This document shows positions 15,627 to 24,759 of a stretch of 64,000 bases of DNA, in pieces; position 1 is the stretch's first letter; each line of letters starts with the position of its first letter. This DNA is from G963665815 sp942492065 (GTDB lineage: Bacteria > Cloacimonadota > Cloacimonadia > Cloacimonadales > JAIOQZ01). The notes under the pieces were generated by a model that saw nothing but the letters and a program-made list of their open reading frames with translations, was not told the DNA's origin and did not search any database. A program made the translations under genes and the position numbers. The stretch lies in the NCBI GenBank assembly GCA_942492065.1, contig CALODV010000013.1, forward strand, positions 434,001 to 498,000, in the 5' to 3' direction.

Positions 15627-16799
15627 TTACTCCTCCAGTTCTTCCCAGTTCACAGGAAGATGAATAATGAATTTAGTCATCTCCTCCACTGATGATACAG
15701 CTTCAATCTTACCTGCATGATGCTTTTCTATTATGTTCTTACACAGCGATAATCCCTGTCCTGTCCCATATCCTACATTTTTGGTAGTGAAAAAATTTTT
15801 GAACATTTTATTAAGCGTGCTCTCATTAATTATAGGACCGTCATTTTTAATCTCAACATTTATCCATTCGTAGTCCCAACTCGTTGATATGTATATATTC
15901 CCTTTTCCTCTCAAGTCAGCATCTTCATTGATTGCATCTATTGCATTGTTGATAATATTGGCAAATACCTGATTCATCTCACTTACATATCCATAAAAGT
16001 CTGGGAGTGCTTTATCTAAGTCAAAATGAATATCAATGTTGTACTTCCACTTGTTTCTCATCAGAATTATAGTCATTCTAAGCATTTTGTTCACATCTAT
16101 CAGATTCTTTTCGCTCCAGCCCGGGTGCGAAAACTCTTTTATAGCTTTGATGATGTCTGTAATTCTGGTAAGACCTTCCACTGTATGATCAGCAGCCTCA
16201 GGAATTTCACTTCTGAAGAATGCAATCTGTTCATCTTCAAAAACAGATTTCAGATTATCATCAGAGTAAAAATCGTTAGCCTCAAGAATCCTGATCAAAG
16301 CAGAGAAACGATTGAATCCGTTTTCCATAAACTTAACATTATCCGACACATATTGAAGAGGTGAATTTATTTCATGTGCGATCGAAGATGTCAGTTTTCC
16401 AAGAGTCTCAAGCTTTTTCTTCTGGATAGTTTTGCTTATATTATCCTGCACTCTACCGGTATCCACTGCAATAACCCTGAAAATCCCCTTATTCTGCCGC
16501 ACTTCCTTGCAGAAAATCTTGTACGTTCTATTCTCATTTTCTTCTTGAAAAGTGAATTCTCCAATTTCTATTGGATAATCCGAATCTTCACACTCCGATA
16601 ATGACTCAACCAATTTCCCAGCATTTATCTCTCCGAAAATATTATCAAATCTTTTGGGAGCACCCTGTAAATTCTGACAGAAAACATCCTCAGCAGTAGC
16701 ATTATTGTAAATCACATCCAGATTCCTGTTTACAAGAAATACAGAATTCTCGGAACAAGCCAGTTCATCATCAATTATATATTTTGCTGATTCAGCCAT
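15627..16799 (-). CDS. Soluble PAS histidine kinase
   Basis: 390 aa with no membrane segments, so a cytoplasmic sensor. A PAS-like domain occupies about 15-115 (FLVNRNLDVIYNNATAEDVF...). HisKA has the H box SSIAHEINSPL with phospho-accepting His142. The HATPase has the N box (NQVFANIINNAIDAI), a G1 box written KNDGPII (Asn/Asp order swapped relative to DNGPGI, a variant seen in other kinases), the F-box-like FKNFFTTK and G2 GTGQGLSL. It is first in a cluster with two receiver-domain proteins: the REC-HDOD gene starts immediately after its stop. Signal unknown. Confidence 0.93.
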   Translation of the reverse strand: MAESAKYIIDDELACSENSVFLVNRNLDVIYNNATAEDVFCQNLQGAPKRFDNIFGEINAGKLVESLSECEDSDYPIEIGEFTFQEENENRTYKIFCKEVRQNKGIFRVIAVDTGRVQDNISKTIQKKKLETLGKLTSSIAHEINSPLQYVSDNVKFMENGFNRFSALIRILEANDFYSDDNLKSVFEDEQIAFFRSEIPEAADHTVEGLTRITDIIKAIKEFSHPGWSEKNLIDVNKMLRMTIILMRNKWKYNIDIHFDLDKALPDFYGYVSEMNQVFANIINNAIDAINEDADLRGKGNIYISTSWDYEWINVEIKNDGPIINESTLNKMFKNFFTTKNVGYGTGQGLSLCKNIIEKHHAGKIEAVSSVEEMTKFIIHLPVNWEELEE

Positions 16800-16824
16800 T
16801 TTTCCCCCTCTTCCTAAGGAAAAA

Positions 16825-17790
16825 TTAACTTATATTCTCAATTCTCATAATAGATTTTTCGATTAAGCACATTTTATTTCTGTTTTCACCTATTTTCAAA
16901 AGGTATTCATTATATAGGTATGGTAAATCTGTTTTGAAATCTCGATAGTTGGAAAACAGAATAAGATCAGTTTCATTAGTAGTAGTTAAATCGAATATTT
17001 CGTTAAAAGAATAGTAATTACTGATACTTTTCATATCCAGGTCATCTGTGATGATCACATTATCAAAATCAAGCTGTTTTCTCAATAATCTGCCCACTGC
17101 GGGAGATAAACTGAATGGTAGTTCCGTATCCAGATATTTATTGTATACGTGAGCTGTCATAACCATTTCGAGCAGTCCATCTTTAATTGCCATCTTATAC
17201 GGCAACAGTTCACTTTCATGCCAGGTTGCAGAAACATCTGTAAATCCAAGGTGACTGTCATCTCTTGAGCTGCCGTGTCCCGGAAAGTGTTTATATACAC
17301 ATGTTACATTATTTCTTTTGTGCTCTCTTACACAAATTGATGCCAGTTTGTGAACAACTTCTGCATCCTTGCCAAAGCTGCGCTGAACTTTTCCAATAAT
17401 CGGACAAGCAGGATTAATGTTCAAATCAACAACAGGAGTACAATTGATATTTATTCCAGCTTGATTAAGCTCATACGCCATTGAATTGTAGATAGCAGAA
17501 ACATTTTCAGGCAGTAGCTCAGCTACTTCCTCTGCAGATGGATAAGCTCCGTAATCTCCAAAAAACCTCTGAACCTTTCCACCTTCCTGGTCAACAAGCA
17601 CCAACAACTTCTGATCTGATAATTGATGACATTGTCTGATGAAGTCAAGTTTTGCAGGAGTATCAAGATTAGCCTTGTTTACAAGTATCCCACCTATCAG
17701 TTTCTGTTGTATGAATCCTGAAACTAAGTCCTGATGTTTATCATTATCAAAACCAATAATTAATTTTCTACAGCCTTTATCTATTTTCAT
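16825..17790 (-). CDS. nagZ: Glycoside hydrolase family 3 protein, NagZ-like beta-N-acetylhexosaminidase
   Basis: 321 aa single-domain GH3 enzyme without a signal peptide. Visible signatures are DQEGGKVQRF (about 62), NCTPVVDLN, IIGKVQRSFG, the NagZ loop KHFPGHGSSRDDSH carrying the catalytic His/Asp pair, and the nucleophile region VIITDDLDM. The family removes N-acetylglucosamine from peptidoglycan fragments during cell-wall recycling. The variant loop and cytoplasmic prediction favour NagZ over beta-glucosidases. Its start overlaps the preceding HisS-like gene by 4 bp (ATGA). No other recycling genes are adjacent. Confidence 0.88.
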   Translation of the reverse strand: MKIDKGCRKLIIGFDNDKHQDLVSGFIQQKLIGGILVNKANLDTPAKLDFIRQCHQLSDQKLLVLVDQEGGKVQRFFGDYGAYPSAEEVAELLPENVSAIYNSMAYELNQAGININCTPVVDLNINPACPIIGKVQRSFGKDAEVVHKLASICVREHKRNNVTCVYKHFPGHGSSRDDSHLGFTDVSATWHESELLPYKMAIKDGLLEMVMTAHVYNKYLDTELPFSLSPAVGRLLRKQLDFDNVIITDDLDMKSISNYYSFNEIFDLTTTNETDLILFSNYRDFKTDLPYLYNEYLLKIGENRNKMCLIEKSIMRIENIS

Positions 17791-19001
17791 TCATATATAC
17801 TGATAGATTTTCTGGCAATCTCGGCATACTCCAGAACATCACTTAGCATAAGATATTCCTCATAGTCCTTTACCAGATTGATAACAAGCACTTTACCTTC
17901 ATGTATCTTAATCTTTTCAAGCATCACAATGAGAGAGCATCTTCTTTTCACTGCTCTTTTTCTGTTTTCGGTATCAGTGTTATAAGACAATTCAAGGTGT
18001 GTGTGGAAACCATACTGACTTAATTCATGAGCAGTCTGAAGTAGTGTAAGATCGAGTTCCTTACAGTCAGAGCACAGATAAACCCTGAATTCAGGTTCTT
18101 CCATGTGAAACAGACGACTTTCATTCATAACATCAAGCAGGTTCTCCATGTTGATAGAAAAAACAACAGCAGGTAGTTCACGTCCAAGAATTTTCTCTGT
18201 GATTTCATCGGTTCTTCCACCACCACCGATAATCCTCTTTTGCCCATTGATATTAGTTACAATATTAAATACAACATCATTGAAAAACAAAAGAGACTTA
18301 CTTATATGATGATTTTCTGTATAATCTATCATTAGGTTAGTCAGAGCTTTTCTAGTATAATTGTAAATATCCATGCAATCATGACAAAGTAATCCATCGA
18401 AATCCGGTGAATCTTTCGGGAGTTCCTCACAGATATTTTCATTACACACTTCCAGTTTTTTCTCTGCGGAGTATTTCTTCACTTCACTGACAAACTTTTT
18501 CCTGCAATCACCGCACCCGTATGTGGATATTTCTATAGATACATTGGGAATCCTGAGACGCCTGGCAATTAATTCTCCTATCTGTATGAGCTGAACTGTG
18601 GTCATGGGAGAGTCATGTCCAATAATTTCAAAACCAAACTGATGAAGCTGCTTATACCTGGAATGTGAATGTTTTCTGAACACCGGACCATGATAGAATA
18701 GTTTCTGTATCTCCTTCTGTGCCATATCGACAATACTCGATTTTAGAATGGTAGTTGTTGACTCCGGTCTGAGACATATGTTTTCCCGGTCATTTAGAGA
18801 GTAAAACATTGAGTCAAACTTCTCATCATCCACTTCTTCCTCAAAATACGATTTTCTAATCAGGTTCTTGTCCTGCAGTATAGATGTTCTGATTTCATCA
18901 AAACAAAACAGGTCAGCTACTCCGTGAATCACATTCTCTATGTATTTCCATTTACTTACTTCATCCGGTAAAATATTATGCAACAAGTTATCATGTTCCA
19001 T
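17787..19001 (-). CDS. Histidyl-tRNA synthetase-like paralog (HisS/HisZ-type), probably not a canonical synthetase
   Basis: 404 aa, class II aminoacyl-tRNA-synthetase fold. Motif 2 region is clear (VFRKHSHSRYKQLHQFGFEIIG-like, given here as FRKHSHSRYKQLHQFGFE), as are LRPESTT and motif-3-like GGGGRTDEI. An insertion with Cys pairs (CGDC, CHDC) corresponds to the HisS insertion domain. However, the histidine-A signature RGLDYY with its essential Arg, expected before FNDVVFNI, is missing. The C-terminal ~90 residues resemble an anticodon-binding domain. Loss of the signature suggests a paralog such as HisZ (ATP-phosphoribosyltransferase regulator) or another moonlighting copy. The presence of an anticodon-like domain argues against a standard HisZ. 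No hisG is visible nearby. The start has a GGAG ribosome site. Confidence 0.75.
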   Translation of the reverse strand: MEHDNLLHNILPDEVSKWKYIENVIHGVADLFCFDEIRTSILQDKNLIRKSYFEEEVDDEKFDSMFYSLNDRENICLRPESTTTILKSSIVDMAQKEIQKLFYHGPVFRKHSHSRYKQLHQFGFEIIGHDSPMTTVQLIQIGELIARRLRIPNVSIEISTYGCGDCRKKFVSEVKKYSAEKKLEVCNENICEELPKDSPDFDGLLCHDCMDIYNYTRKALTNLMIDYTENHHISKSLLFFNDVVFNIVTNINGQKRIIGGGGRTDEITEKILGRELPAVVFSINMENLLDVMNESRLFHMEEPEFRVYLCSDCKELDLTLLQTAHELSQYGFHTHLELSYNTDTENRKRAVKRRCSLIVMLEKIKIHEGKVLVINLVKDYEEYLMLSDVLEYAEIARKSISIYE

Positions 19002-19013
19002 ATCATCTCCATA

Positions 19014-19748
19014 TTAGTTCTTATAATCTTTCAGAATCCAGGATACAGCAAATGGTTCAGCAGTAAATTTTGCTTTTACGGGTATTCTGTTTTCGTCGTC
19101 TGTAAACCAGAAGTATAAGTACCTCTTGTGGTTTACAATATTGCTTGTCAATAAATCGGATTTTTCCTTTTTCTTATCATCTACCGGTTTAAACGACAGT
19201 TCGTATTTACAGGTCATTTTTTTTCCTAGACAGCTCTTTACCTTTTCTTTATGCATAATTCTGAAGTTTACTTGCCAGTTTTTACCTGCTGCATCAACCA
19301 TGAATCTGCCACTATCAGTATTCAAATGCCTCAGATGCATAAGGGATGAAAAAAAATCCCTGCTGTCGGCAAAAATCCTGTAGTTTATTTCTTCTCCTGT
19401 CTTATGGTCTGTTCTCCGGGCAGTTTCAGTTTCCCTGTTAAACTCAATCAGTCTGTCTTCAGTATATCCGTTTTCACTGATTATCTTTCTGTATGTCACA
19501 GGCAGGAGAGCATCTCTATATCTAATTTTGTAAACATTATCTACATCGTACAAAGTTCCTGCAATACCGGTTGATTTTGCTTCAATAACTATCAGAGAAT
19601 CTTCAGTTTCATTATTATACGATATATCTATTACACTCAGACCAAGATACTTTATCTTGTAGTCCAGTTTTTCACTATACAGTAAACTTGAAAAAACTAT
19701 CAGAGACAATACAGTTAGTAATAACAAGAATCTAATCTGGAGATTCAT
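19014..19748 (-). CDS. Exported DUF3108-like protein
   Basis: 244 aa with a signal peptide (hydrophobic about 7-24). The mature part is predicted all-beta and follows the DUF3108 pattern. It starts KLDYKIKYLGLSVIDI, has a repeated-strand region with DVDNVYKIRY and ends with RYLYFWFTDDENRIPVKAKF, where the family typically has a strand describing polysaccharide/lipid-carrier-like beta barrels. Likely periplasmic or outer-membrane associated; function unknown. The start lies within the end of the CNNM/CorC gene (17-bp overlap), implying translational coupling. Confidence 0.7.
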   Translation of the reverse strand: MNLQIRFLLLLTVLSLIVFSSLLYSEKLDYKIKYLGLSVIDISYNNETEDSLIVIEAKSTGIAGTLYDVDNVYKIRYRDALLPVTYRKIISENGYTEDRLIEFNRETETARRTDHKTGEEINYRIFADSRDFFSSLMHLRHLNTDSGRFMVDAAGKNWQVNFRIMHKEKVKSCLGKKMTCKYELSFKPVDDKKKEKSDLLTSNIVNHKRYLYFWFTDDENRIPVKAKFTAEPFAVSWILKDYKN

Positions 19749-20997
19749 CAGATATTAATCTCATTTTTATTGAATTTATCCTGTTGTCTTCGACCTTCAG
19801 AATGGTAAATTCAACAGAGTGTTCAATCGAAAATACCTCATTCTCATCAGGCACTTTGTTAAACGAAGAATAGAGGAAAGACGCAATATTATCAAAATCA
19901 TCATCAATATCAAGATGGAATTTCTCGTTGATTTCAGAGACAGGAATCATTCCGTTTATAATATATTCAGACTCATCCAACTGGGTAATTATCGGATCTT
20001 CATTATCATGTTCATCCATAATCTCTCCGAACAGTTCTTCCAAAATATCTTCCATGGATATCAAACCGGATGTTCCACCATATTCATCAACAACAACAGC
20101 AATGTGCACTTTCGTTTTTTTGAAGAAATTCAGCAGCTTATCAACTCCCATATTCTCTGTTACAATCAGAGGTTTTCTGAGTAATGTGCCGATTTTCTGC
20201 TTTTCGGACTGTAGAATAATATCCTTAGCATATACAAAACCGATTATATCATCAATATTCTTCTTGTAAATTGGTATTCTGGAGTGTCCTGACTCATTGA
20301 TAGTGTTGATTAGATTATCCATTCCATCTGCAATATCTACAGCAACAATGTCTACGCGAGGTATCATTATTTCGCTTGCTTCTGTTCCTGGTAATCTGAA
20401 AATATTATCGATAATCTGTTTTTCATCCTCTTCCAGAGTATTATCTGTATTCTTTGACTGAATGAGGTTTCTTATATCCTCAGTAGTCATTACATCATTG
20501 GAGCTATGTGATTTCTTTTCTCTGGCAAATAAGTTGTTTATAAGCTCGAGTATTACAATTACAGGATATAGAATAATCTGAATAACTGTAATGACAGGAG
20601 ATCCATAACGCGAAAATCTCTCAGGGTCAGTATAAGCAAACAACTTGGGGGTAAACTCACCGAATATAAGCAATGCAATTGTCATGAGAACAATTTCAAC
20701 CGTTACAACAAGTTCTGTACTATCCGGGAAATACCTATCCTTGATATTAAGAGCAATAATTGTTGCAATAGTTGATGCAAACACATTTACAACTGTATTA
20801 CCAAGTAGTATTGTAATAAGCAGCTTGCGAGGTTTCGCAATTAGTTTTTTAACCCTTTTGCCCGATTTTGAATCCTCTTTTTCAAGTTTCTTCAGGTGTA
20901 TTTTATTTAACGAAAAAAAAGCTGTTTCCGAACCTGAGAAAAACGCAGATAATATTAACAGAAATATTATCCACAAATAATGTACGCCATCTTCCAC
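19732..20997 (-). CDS. CNNM/CorC (hemolysin C-like) transporter-associated membrane protein
   Basis: 421 aa in the standard three-part layout. A DUF21/CNNM membrane domain with four helices spans about 5-160 and includes the SAFFSGSETAFFSL motif. Two CBS domains follow (about 200-320), with EASEIMIPRVDIVAVD at the start and VVDEYGGTSGLISMEDILEELFGE at the end. The C-terminal CorC_HlyC domain covers about 335-415. Relatives take part in Mg2+/Co2+ homeostasis. The start codon is GTG at 20997, 4 nt after the ybeY stop. In other bacteria the ybeY-CNNM arrangement is common. The end overlaps the DUF3108 gene by 17 bp. Confidence 0.93.
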   Translation of the reverse strand: MEDGVHYLWIIFLLILSAFFSGSETAFFSLNKIHLKKLEKEDSKSGKRVKKLIAKPRKLLITILLGNTVVNVFASTIATIIALNIKDRYFPDSTELVVTVEIVLMTIALLIFGEFTPKLFAYTDPERFSRYGSPVITVIQIILYPVIVILELINNLFAREKKSHSSNDVMTTEDIRNLIQSKNTDNTLEEDEKQIIDNIFRLPGTEASEIMIPRVDIVAVDIADGMDNLINTINESGHSRIPIYKKNIDDIIGFVYAKDIILQSEKQKIGTLLRKPLIVTENMGVDKLLNFFKKTKVHIAVVVDEYGGTSGLISMEDILEELFGEIMDEHDNEDPIITQLDESEYIINGMIPVSEINEKFHLDIDDDFDNIASFLYSSFNKVPDENEVFSIEHSVEFTILKVEDNRINSIKMRLISDESPD

Positions 20998-21001
20998 GTG
21001 A

Positions 21002-21430
21002 CTAACTCAACTCCTTTTTGTATTTTTTAAGTATCTTTTCTTTCAATCGCTTTTCCTTACTACGCATCACGTCAATATCTCTGCAATGAATATGATCATA
21101 TCCTGCAAGATGAAGGAATCCGTGTATATATAAGATAACTAACTCATATAAAAGCGATTCTGTACCTTTTTGCTTGTCTGCAACTAAAATGTCAATCAGA
21201 ATATCTCCAAGAAGTAAATCAAAGTCACTATTGAACGATAAAACGTCCGTACTTCTGTCAACTCCCCGGTACATTTTATTTACTGATTTCATGTAATTGC
21301 TTTCAGTAAATGTTAAATTCAGAATTCTCCCTTTATCTATTTTCTCTGAATCAAACATAATATCTGTAATATCATCAAAAATATCTATACCCGGAATCGG
21401 TTCAATGTTCTCAAACACTATCTGCAGCAT
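21002..21430 (-). CDS. ybeY: Endoribonuclease YbeY (16S rRNA maturation)
   Basis: 142 aa. The zinc site HGFLHLAGYDH gives the family pattern HxxxHxxxxxH. Upstream conserved STDVLSFNSD and GDILI are also present. YbeY processes the 16S rRNA 3' end and acts in ribosome quality control. The ATG at 21430 overlaps the stop of the PgpH-type gene in a TAATG junction. The order pgpH-ybeY is widespread and supports both calls. Confidence 0.95.
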   Translation of the reverse strand: MLQIVFENIEPIPGIDIFDDITDIMFDSEKIDKGRILNLTFTESNYMKSVNKMYRGVDRSTDVLSFNSDFDLLLGDILIDILVADKQKGTESLLYELVILYIHGFLHLAGYDHIHCRDIDVMRSKEKRLKEKILKKYKKELS

Positions 21431-23532
21431 TATATCTCCTGTCCGGGATACTCAATTCTTTTATTATACACTCCCTTAAGAATAGGCAGCATATAGCTTT
21501 TAGCCACTTCCAGATCTCTCAGAGTAATTGGTGCTTCTGAAAGCTGCTTTTCTCTTATCAAACGGATAATGGTCTGATCAATCATATCTGAAAGCAAGGA
21601 CTCTGTGTGGTCTTTCATAGATTTAGCTGTTGACTCAACAATATCTGCAATCATAACAAGAGCAGCTTCTTTAGATCTTGGTTTTGGACCGAAATATCTG
21701 AATTTATCAGCATTGAATGGCTTATCGGATTTCTCAGCCTTATCCAGAAAATATTTAATATCGGCTGTTCCATGGTGCTGTGCAACAATGTCTATTACAG
21801 CTTGAGGAAGCATATCTCTTTTGGCTTTTGCTATCCCTCTGGTTACATGCTCTCTTATTCTGACAGCGCTTTCTTCGGGATCAAGTTTATCATGAATCTG
21901 CGATGCCTGTGAGTTGTTCTCAATAAATATTCCTGCCTCATCTATTTTTCCGATGTCATGATAGTAGGACCCGATTCTGGCAAGAAGAGAATCGGCTTTT
22001 ATCGCATCTGCCGCACTTTCTGCCAGATTACCTACTATAAGAGAGTGCGAATAAGTCCCTGGTGCATATTCAGCCATCTGACGCATCAATGGATTGTTGA
22101 GATCAAGAAGATCCAACAGTGCTTGTCTGGAAGCAATCAACAGTTTTTTTTCCAGATGAGGAACGAGAACATATATTGCAAACAGGGAAATCAGAATTGA
22201 AACAACTCCATAAAGAATATAGTCCAATGTAGCCTTCATACCCGAGAAGTTTATCAGAGCCATTAGTATCTGCAATGCAATGAAAAGAAAAATTACCTTA
22301 AGAAACTCATTGGCAAAGGAATACCTGCTGCGAGAGGAGTTCTTTAATAATATGGTTACCATTACTGCTACAAACATAGGATAAACTGAAGAACAATTCC
22401 AGCCGATAAAAGGAATTGCTGTCAGAAGATGGATAAACGAGAATGTCAATCCAAGCAAGGGACTTATAATTATACTGACCAGAATAGGAGAAAAAATAAA
22501 CGGGATAGTAATCACTGCTGAATCAAAGAATATGTGGAAAATGATGGTCGCAACAAGTGAGAATGTCAGAATGATCTGAACAAGCAGCCATCTTGTTCTG
22601 TCAATATACAATGAGTTAAAGTATTTTTTGAATAACTCGCTGAAGATCGAAAGAAGCAGGAAAACATAACAGAAAATACCCAACAACGTGAATATCCTTT
22701 GCGGTTTATTTGTAACCTGCTTTTTAGATGCCTGAGCTTCTCTTAAAGCAATCAGTTTTCTGTATTGTTCTTCGTCGATTCTCTGGTTCTTGCTGATAAT
22801 CTGTTCGTCTTTCAGAACTCTGCCGGATACAGTACTTATATTCCTGAGAGCTTCTTCTTCAGCAAGTTGATTGGCTTCTACATCCTCTGAAATGTTATGT
22901 ATCAATATAAGAGTTAGAATCTGATCAATATGGCGAAAACTACGTACACCTTTATCGACAACCTTCTCAATAGCTTCCTGCAGCGAATACAATTGCCTTA
23001 GTTTATACTGCTTTACATTGCCGTCTCTGTTAAGATAAATTTCTTCCTCAGGATAACTGTCTGAGTAGATACCAATCTCAAGTATCTTTCTTGTCTCCTC
23101 AAGAAGAAAGTTATACATTTTCCTTCTGGTTTCATCGTCTTTCAAATACCGTACAGCATCCTCTGAGAGTCGGAAACCAATCTTCTGCAGCCTGGATTTC
23201 ATGTCGGCGGCATTCACTCCGGCAGTATTTAACTCGAGAATCTGATTGAAAAGATAATTCAAATTATTGATAATATTGTAATTAACATCGTCATCAATTT
23301 TGTAGATAATATTCAAAGATTCTCTGATTTTTTCTCGTTCTTCTTCTAACTCGTTTTTCGATTTGTATACTGAAAATGTAAAAGGGGCTATTATCGTCTT
23401 TTCAGAAATTTGTCCGATTTCGTAAACACCTGACCGGTAATTGCTTTTGAACGGACTAAACAGGAAAAAAGCTCCGGTAATGGTAAATGCCGCTATTAAT
23501 AAAGTGTATAGTCTGAAATTTTTCGTATTCAT
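21430..23532 (-). CDS. pgpH: 7TM-HD family phosphodiesterase (PgpH/YqfF type)
   Basis: About 700 aa. An N-terminal transmembrane helix is followed by a large extracytoplasmic 7TMR-HDED domain (about 35-280), seven membrane helices (about 285-470) and a cytoplasmic HD domain. That domain has HSLIVGNLAESAAD, YYHDIGKIDE and QHHGT, the HD metal ligands. Homologs hydrolyse cyclic di-AMP, so it probably lowers c-di-AMP. I place the start at the ATG 23532 (MNTKNFRLY). The frame stays open to a TTG at 23553, but that would begin inside a hairpin. The nearest Shine-Dalgarno-like sequence (GAGAGG, complement of 23546-23551) is part of the hairpin stem 13 nt upstream. Followed by ybeY with a 1-nt overlap. 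Confidence 0.92.
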   Translation of the reverse strand: MNTKNFRLYTLLIAAFTITGAFFLFSPFKSNYRSGVYEIGQISEKTIIAPFTFSVYKSKNELEEEREKIRESLNIIYKIDDDVNYNIINNLNYLFNQILELNTAGVNAADMKSRLQKIGFRLSEDAVRYLKDDETRRKMYNFLLEETRKILEIGIYSDSYPEEEIYLNRDGNVKQYKLRQLYSLQEAIEKVVDKGVRSFRHIDQILTLILIHNISEDVEANQLAEEEALRNISTVSGRVLKDEQIISKNQRIDEEQYRKLIALREAQASKKQVTNKPQRIFTLLGIFCYVFLLLSIFSELFKKYFNSLYIDRTRWLLVQIILTFSLVATIIFHIFFDSAVITIPFIFSPILVSIIISPLLGLTFSFIHLLTAIPFIGWNCSSVYPMFVAVMVTILLKNSSRSRYSFANEFLKVIFLFIALQILMALINFSGMKATLDYILYGVVSILISLFAIYVLVPHLEKKLLIASRQALLDLLDLNNPLMRQMAEYAPGTYSHSLIVGNLAESAADAIKADSLLARIGSYYHDIGKIDEAGIFIENNSQASQIHDKLDPEESAVRIREHVTRGIAKAKRDMLPQAVIDIVAQHHGTADIKYFLDKAEKSDKPFNADKFRYFGPKPRSKEAALVMIADIVESTAKSMKDHTESLLSDMIDQTIIRLIREKQLSEAPITLRDLEVAKSYMLPILKGVYNKRIEYPGQEI

Positions 23533-23541
23533 ATAAGATGA

Positions 23542-23564
23542 GAAGCCTCTCAAAGAGAGGCTTC
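23542..23564 (-). terminator. Hairpin between the LysM gene and the pgpH-type gene (terminator or translational control)
   Basis: Perfect 10-bp stem GAAGCCTCTC / GAGAGGCTTC with a 3-nt loop. On the minus strand it follows the LysM stop codon by about 18 nt, but it is not followed by a T tract (CTCATCTTATA), so termination should be partial. The 3' arm contains the GAGAGG that is the nearest ribosome-site-like sequence for the next gene. Confidence 0.6.
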
Positions 23565-23581
23565 AATATATTTAAGATTGA

Positions 23582-24469
23582 TTAATCTCTAGGAATTCTG
23601 AAAACCTGATTTGGGTAAATAAGGTTAGGATCTTTAATCTGGTCCTTGTTTTCACGATAAATCTTTGGCCACTGTGCACCACTTCCGTATACTTCAGGAT
23701 AAGATGCAATACGCCATAAACTTTCGCCTTTATAAACTTTCCATGAATATGGTAATCCACGAGGTATATTTAAAACCATTCCAACGTTAAGAACGTTAGG
23801 ATCTTTGATCTGATCTCTGTTTGCTCTATAGATAATTCCCCATTTTTCAGGATCGTTGTATATAAAACTATATCCTGAAATCTTTGAAAGGAAATCACCT
23901 CTTTCAACTGTGTAGTTATCAAAATAGTATTTAGGTCTTGCATTCTGAAGGTTAGTTTTAAGGCCTCTGATTTTGTTATCAAGGTCTGAGAATGAAGCTC
24001 TGAAATCAGGAATCTTAGCTACGTTTGAATTTTTGTATGTTTCGTATTCTTCGATAAGTTCTGTAATAGCCTTTTTGTAGTTCCAGATTTCTGAATCTGA
24101 TAAGTTATTCCAGTTATCGATTTTTCTATTATATTCATCAATTCTTCTTCTTACACCAGGAATATCAGATTTGCTAACACCAAGAATGTTGATAATTTCA
24201 TCATATTCTTTGTCGTATTCTGTGTCTGTTTCAGCAAGTTGTTTATCAAGTTCATCAATTTCTTTTTGGTATTTCTCTTTATTGGCAATAGCATCTGATT
24301 TTCTTTGCTGCAGATCTACCATTTCATTTTCAAGACGTTCCCAATAGCTCAATCTTTCTTTTTTACTCAGACTTTTGTAATCTTCTTCACTGAGATAGGT
24401 AACTTCGGCATTAATTAATAATGGCAGAACCATAATGGCAACCAAAAACATTAAGGTGATTTTTCTCAT
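23582..24469 (-). CDS. Exported coiled-coil protein with two C-terminal LysM domains
   Basis: 295 aa with a signal peptide (about 1-21). Residues ~30-170 are charged and helical, predicted coiled coil (many E/K/D/R in heptads). Two LysM modules follow. The first starts YTVERGDFLSKIS (about 190) and the second WKVYKGESLWRIAS (about 245). Both contain the sequence IYR-x-N-x-DQIKDPN and end in a V-x-x-IPR motif. LysM binds peptidoglycan, so the protein probably links the cell wall to another envelope component. Its start overlaps the upstream small lipoprotein gene by 4 bp, so the two form a two-gene unit that ends at a hairpin. Confidence 0.9.
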   Translation of the reverse strand: MRKITLMFLVAIMVLPLLINAEVTYLSEEDYKSLSKKERLSYWERLENEMVDLQQRKSDAIANKEKYQKEIDELDKQLAETDTEYDKEYDEIINILGVSKSDIPGVRRRIDEYNRKIDNWNNLSDSEIWNYKKAITELIEEYETYKNSNVAKIPDFRASFSDLDNKIRGLKTNLQNARPKYYFDNYTVERGDFLSKISGYSFIYNDPEKWGIIYRANRDQIKDPNVLNVGMVLNIPRGLPYSWKVYKGESLWRIASYPEVYGSGAQWPKIYRENKDQIKDPNLIYPNQVFRIPRD

Positions 24470-24726
24470 TTTCCACCTCCGGTTCTGATTAACTCATCTT
24501 TATAATCTTTAAGACTCTTAAGTTCTTCCTGTTTTTTCCTTAATTCCTGTTCTTTCATTGTCTTTTCTTCTAAAAGCTTATCCGCTTCACTCTCAGCAGC
24601 TTCTGTAGCCTGAATAGTCTGATTTAAATCAGCTTCAGACACAGGAGGTGGTTTTGGTGTACATGCGGAAAGTACAAATGATACAACAAAAACCAGAATT
24701 ACAAGTAACGCAGTTGTCTTTCTCAT
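24466..24726 (-). CDS. Small coiled-coil lipoprotein
   Basis: 86 aa. Lipoprotein signal peptide with lipobox VLSAC (Cys22), a Pro-rich spacer (TPKPPPV), then a continuous charged helix (about 32-80) with heptad-like spacing. It recalls small cell-wall-linked lipoproteins of the Lpp type in layout only. The 4-bp overlap with the LysM/coiled-coil gene suggests the two proteins act together at the outer membrane-peptidoglycan interface. Ribosome site AAAGGAG, and a good promoter sits 35-60 nt upstream. Confidence 0.85.
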   Translation of the reverse strand: MRKTTALLVILVFVVSFVLSACTPKPPPVSEADLNQTIQATEAAESEADKLLEEKTMKEQELRKKQEELKSLKDYKDELIRTGGGK

Positions 24727-24759
24727 TCGAATCTCCTTTAAGTAATAATATTCTATAGT

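Noticed and set aside
23533..23553. TTG start for the pgpH-type gene
   Set aside because: It would begin within the hairpin and has no ribosome site; the ATG at 23532 gives the expected N-terminal membrane helix.
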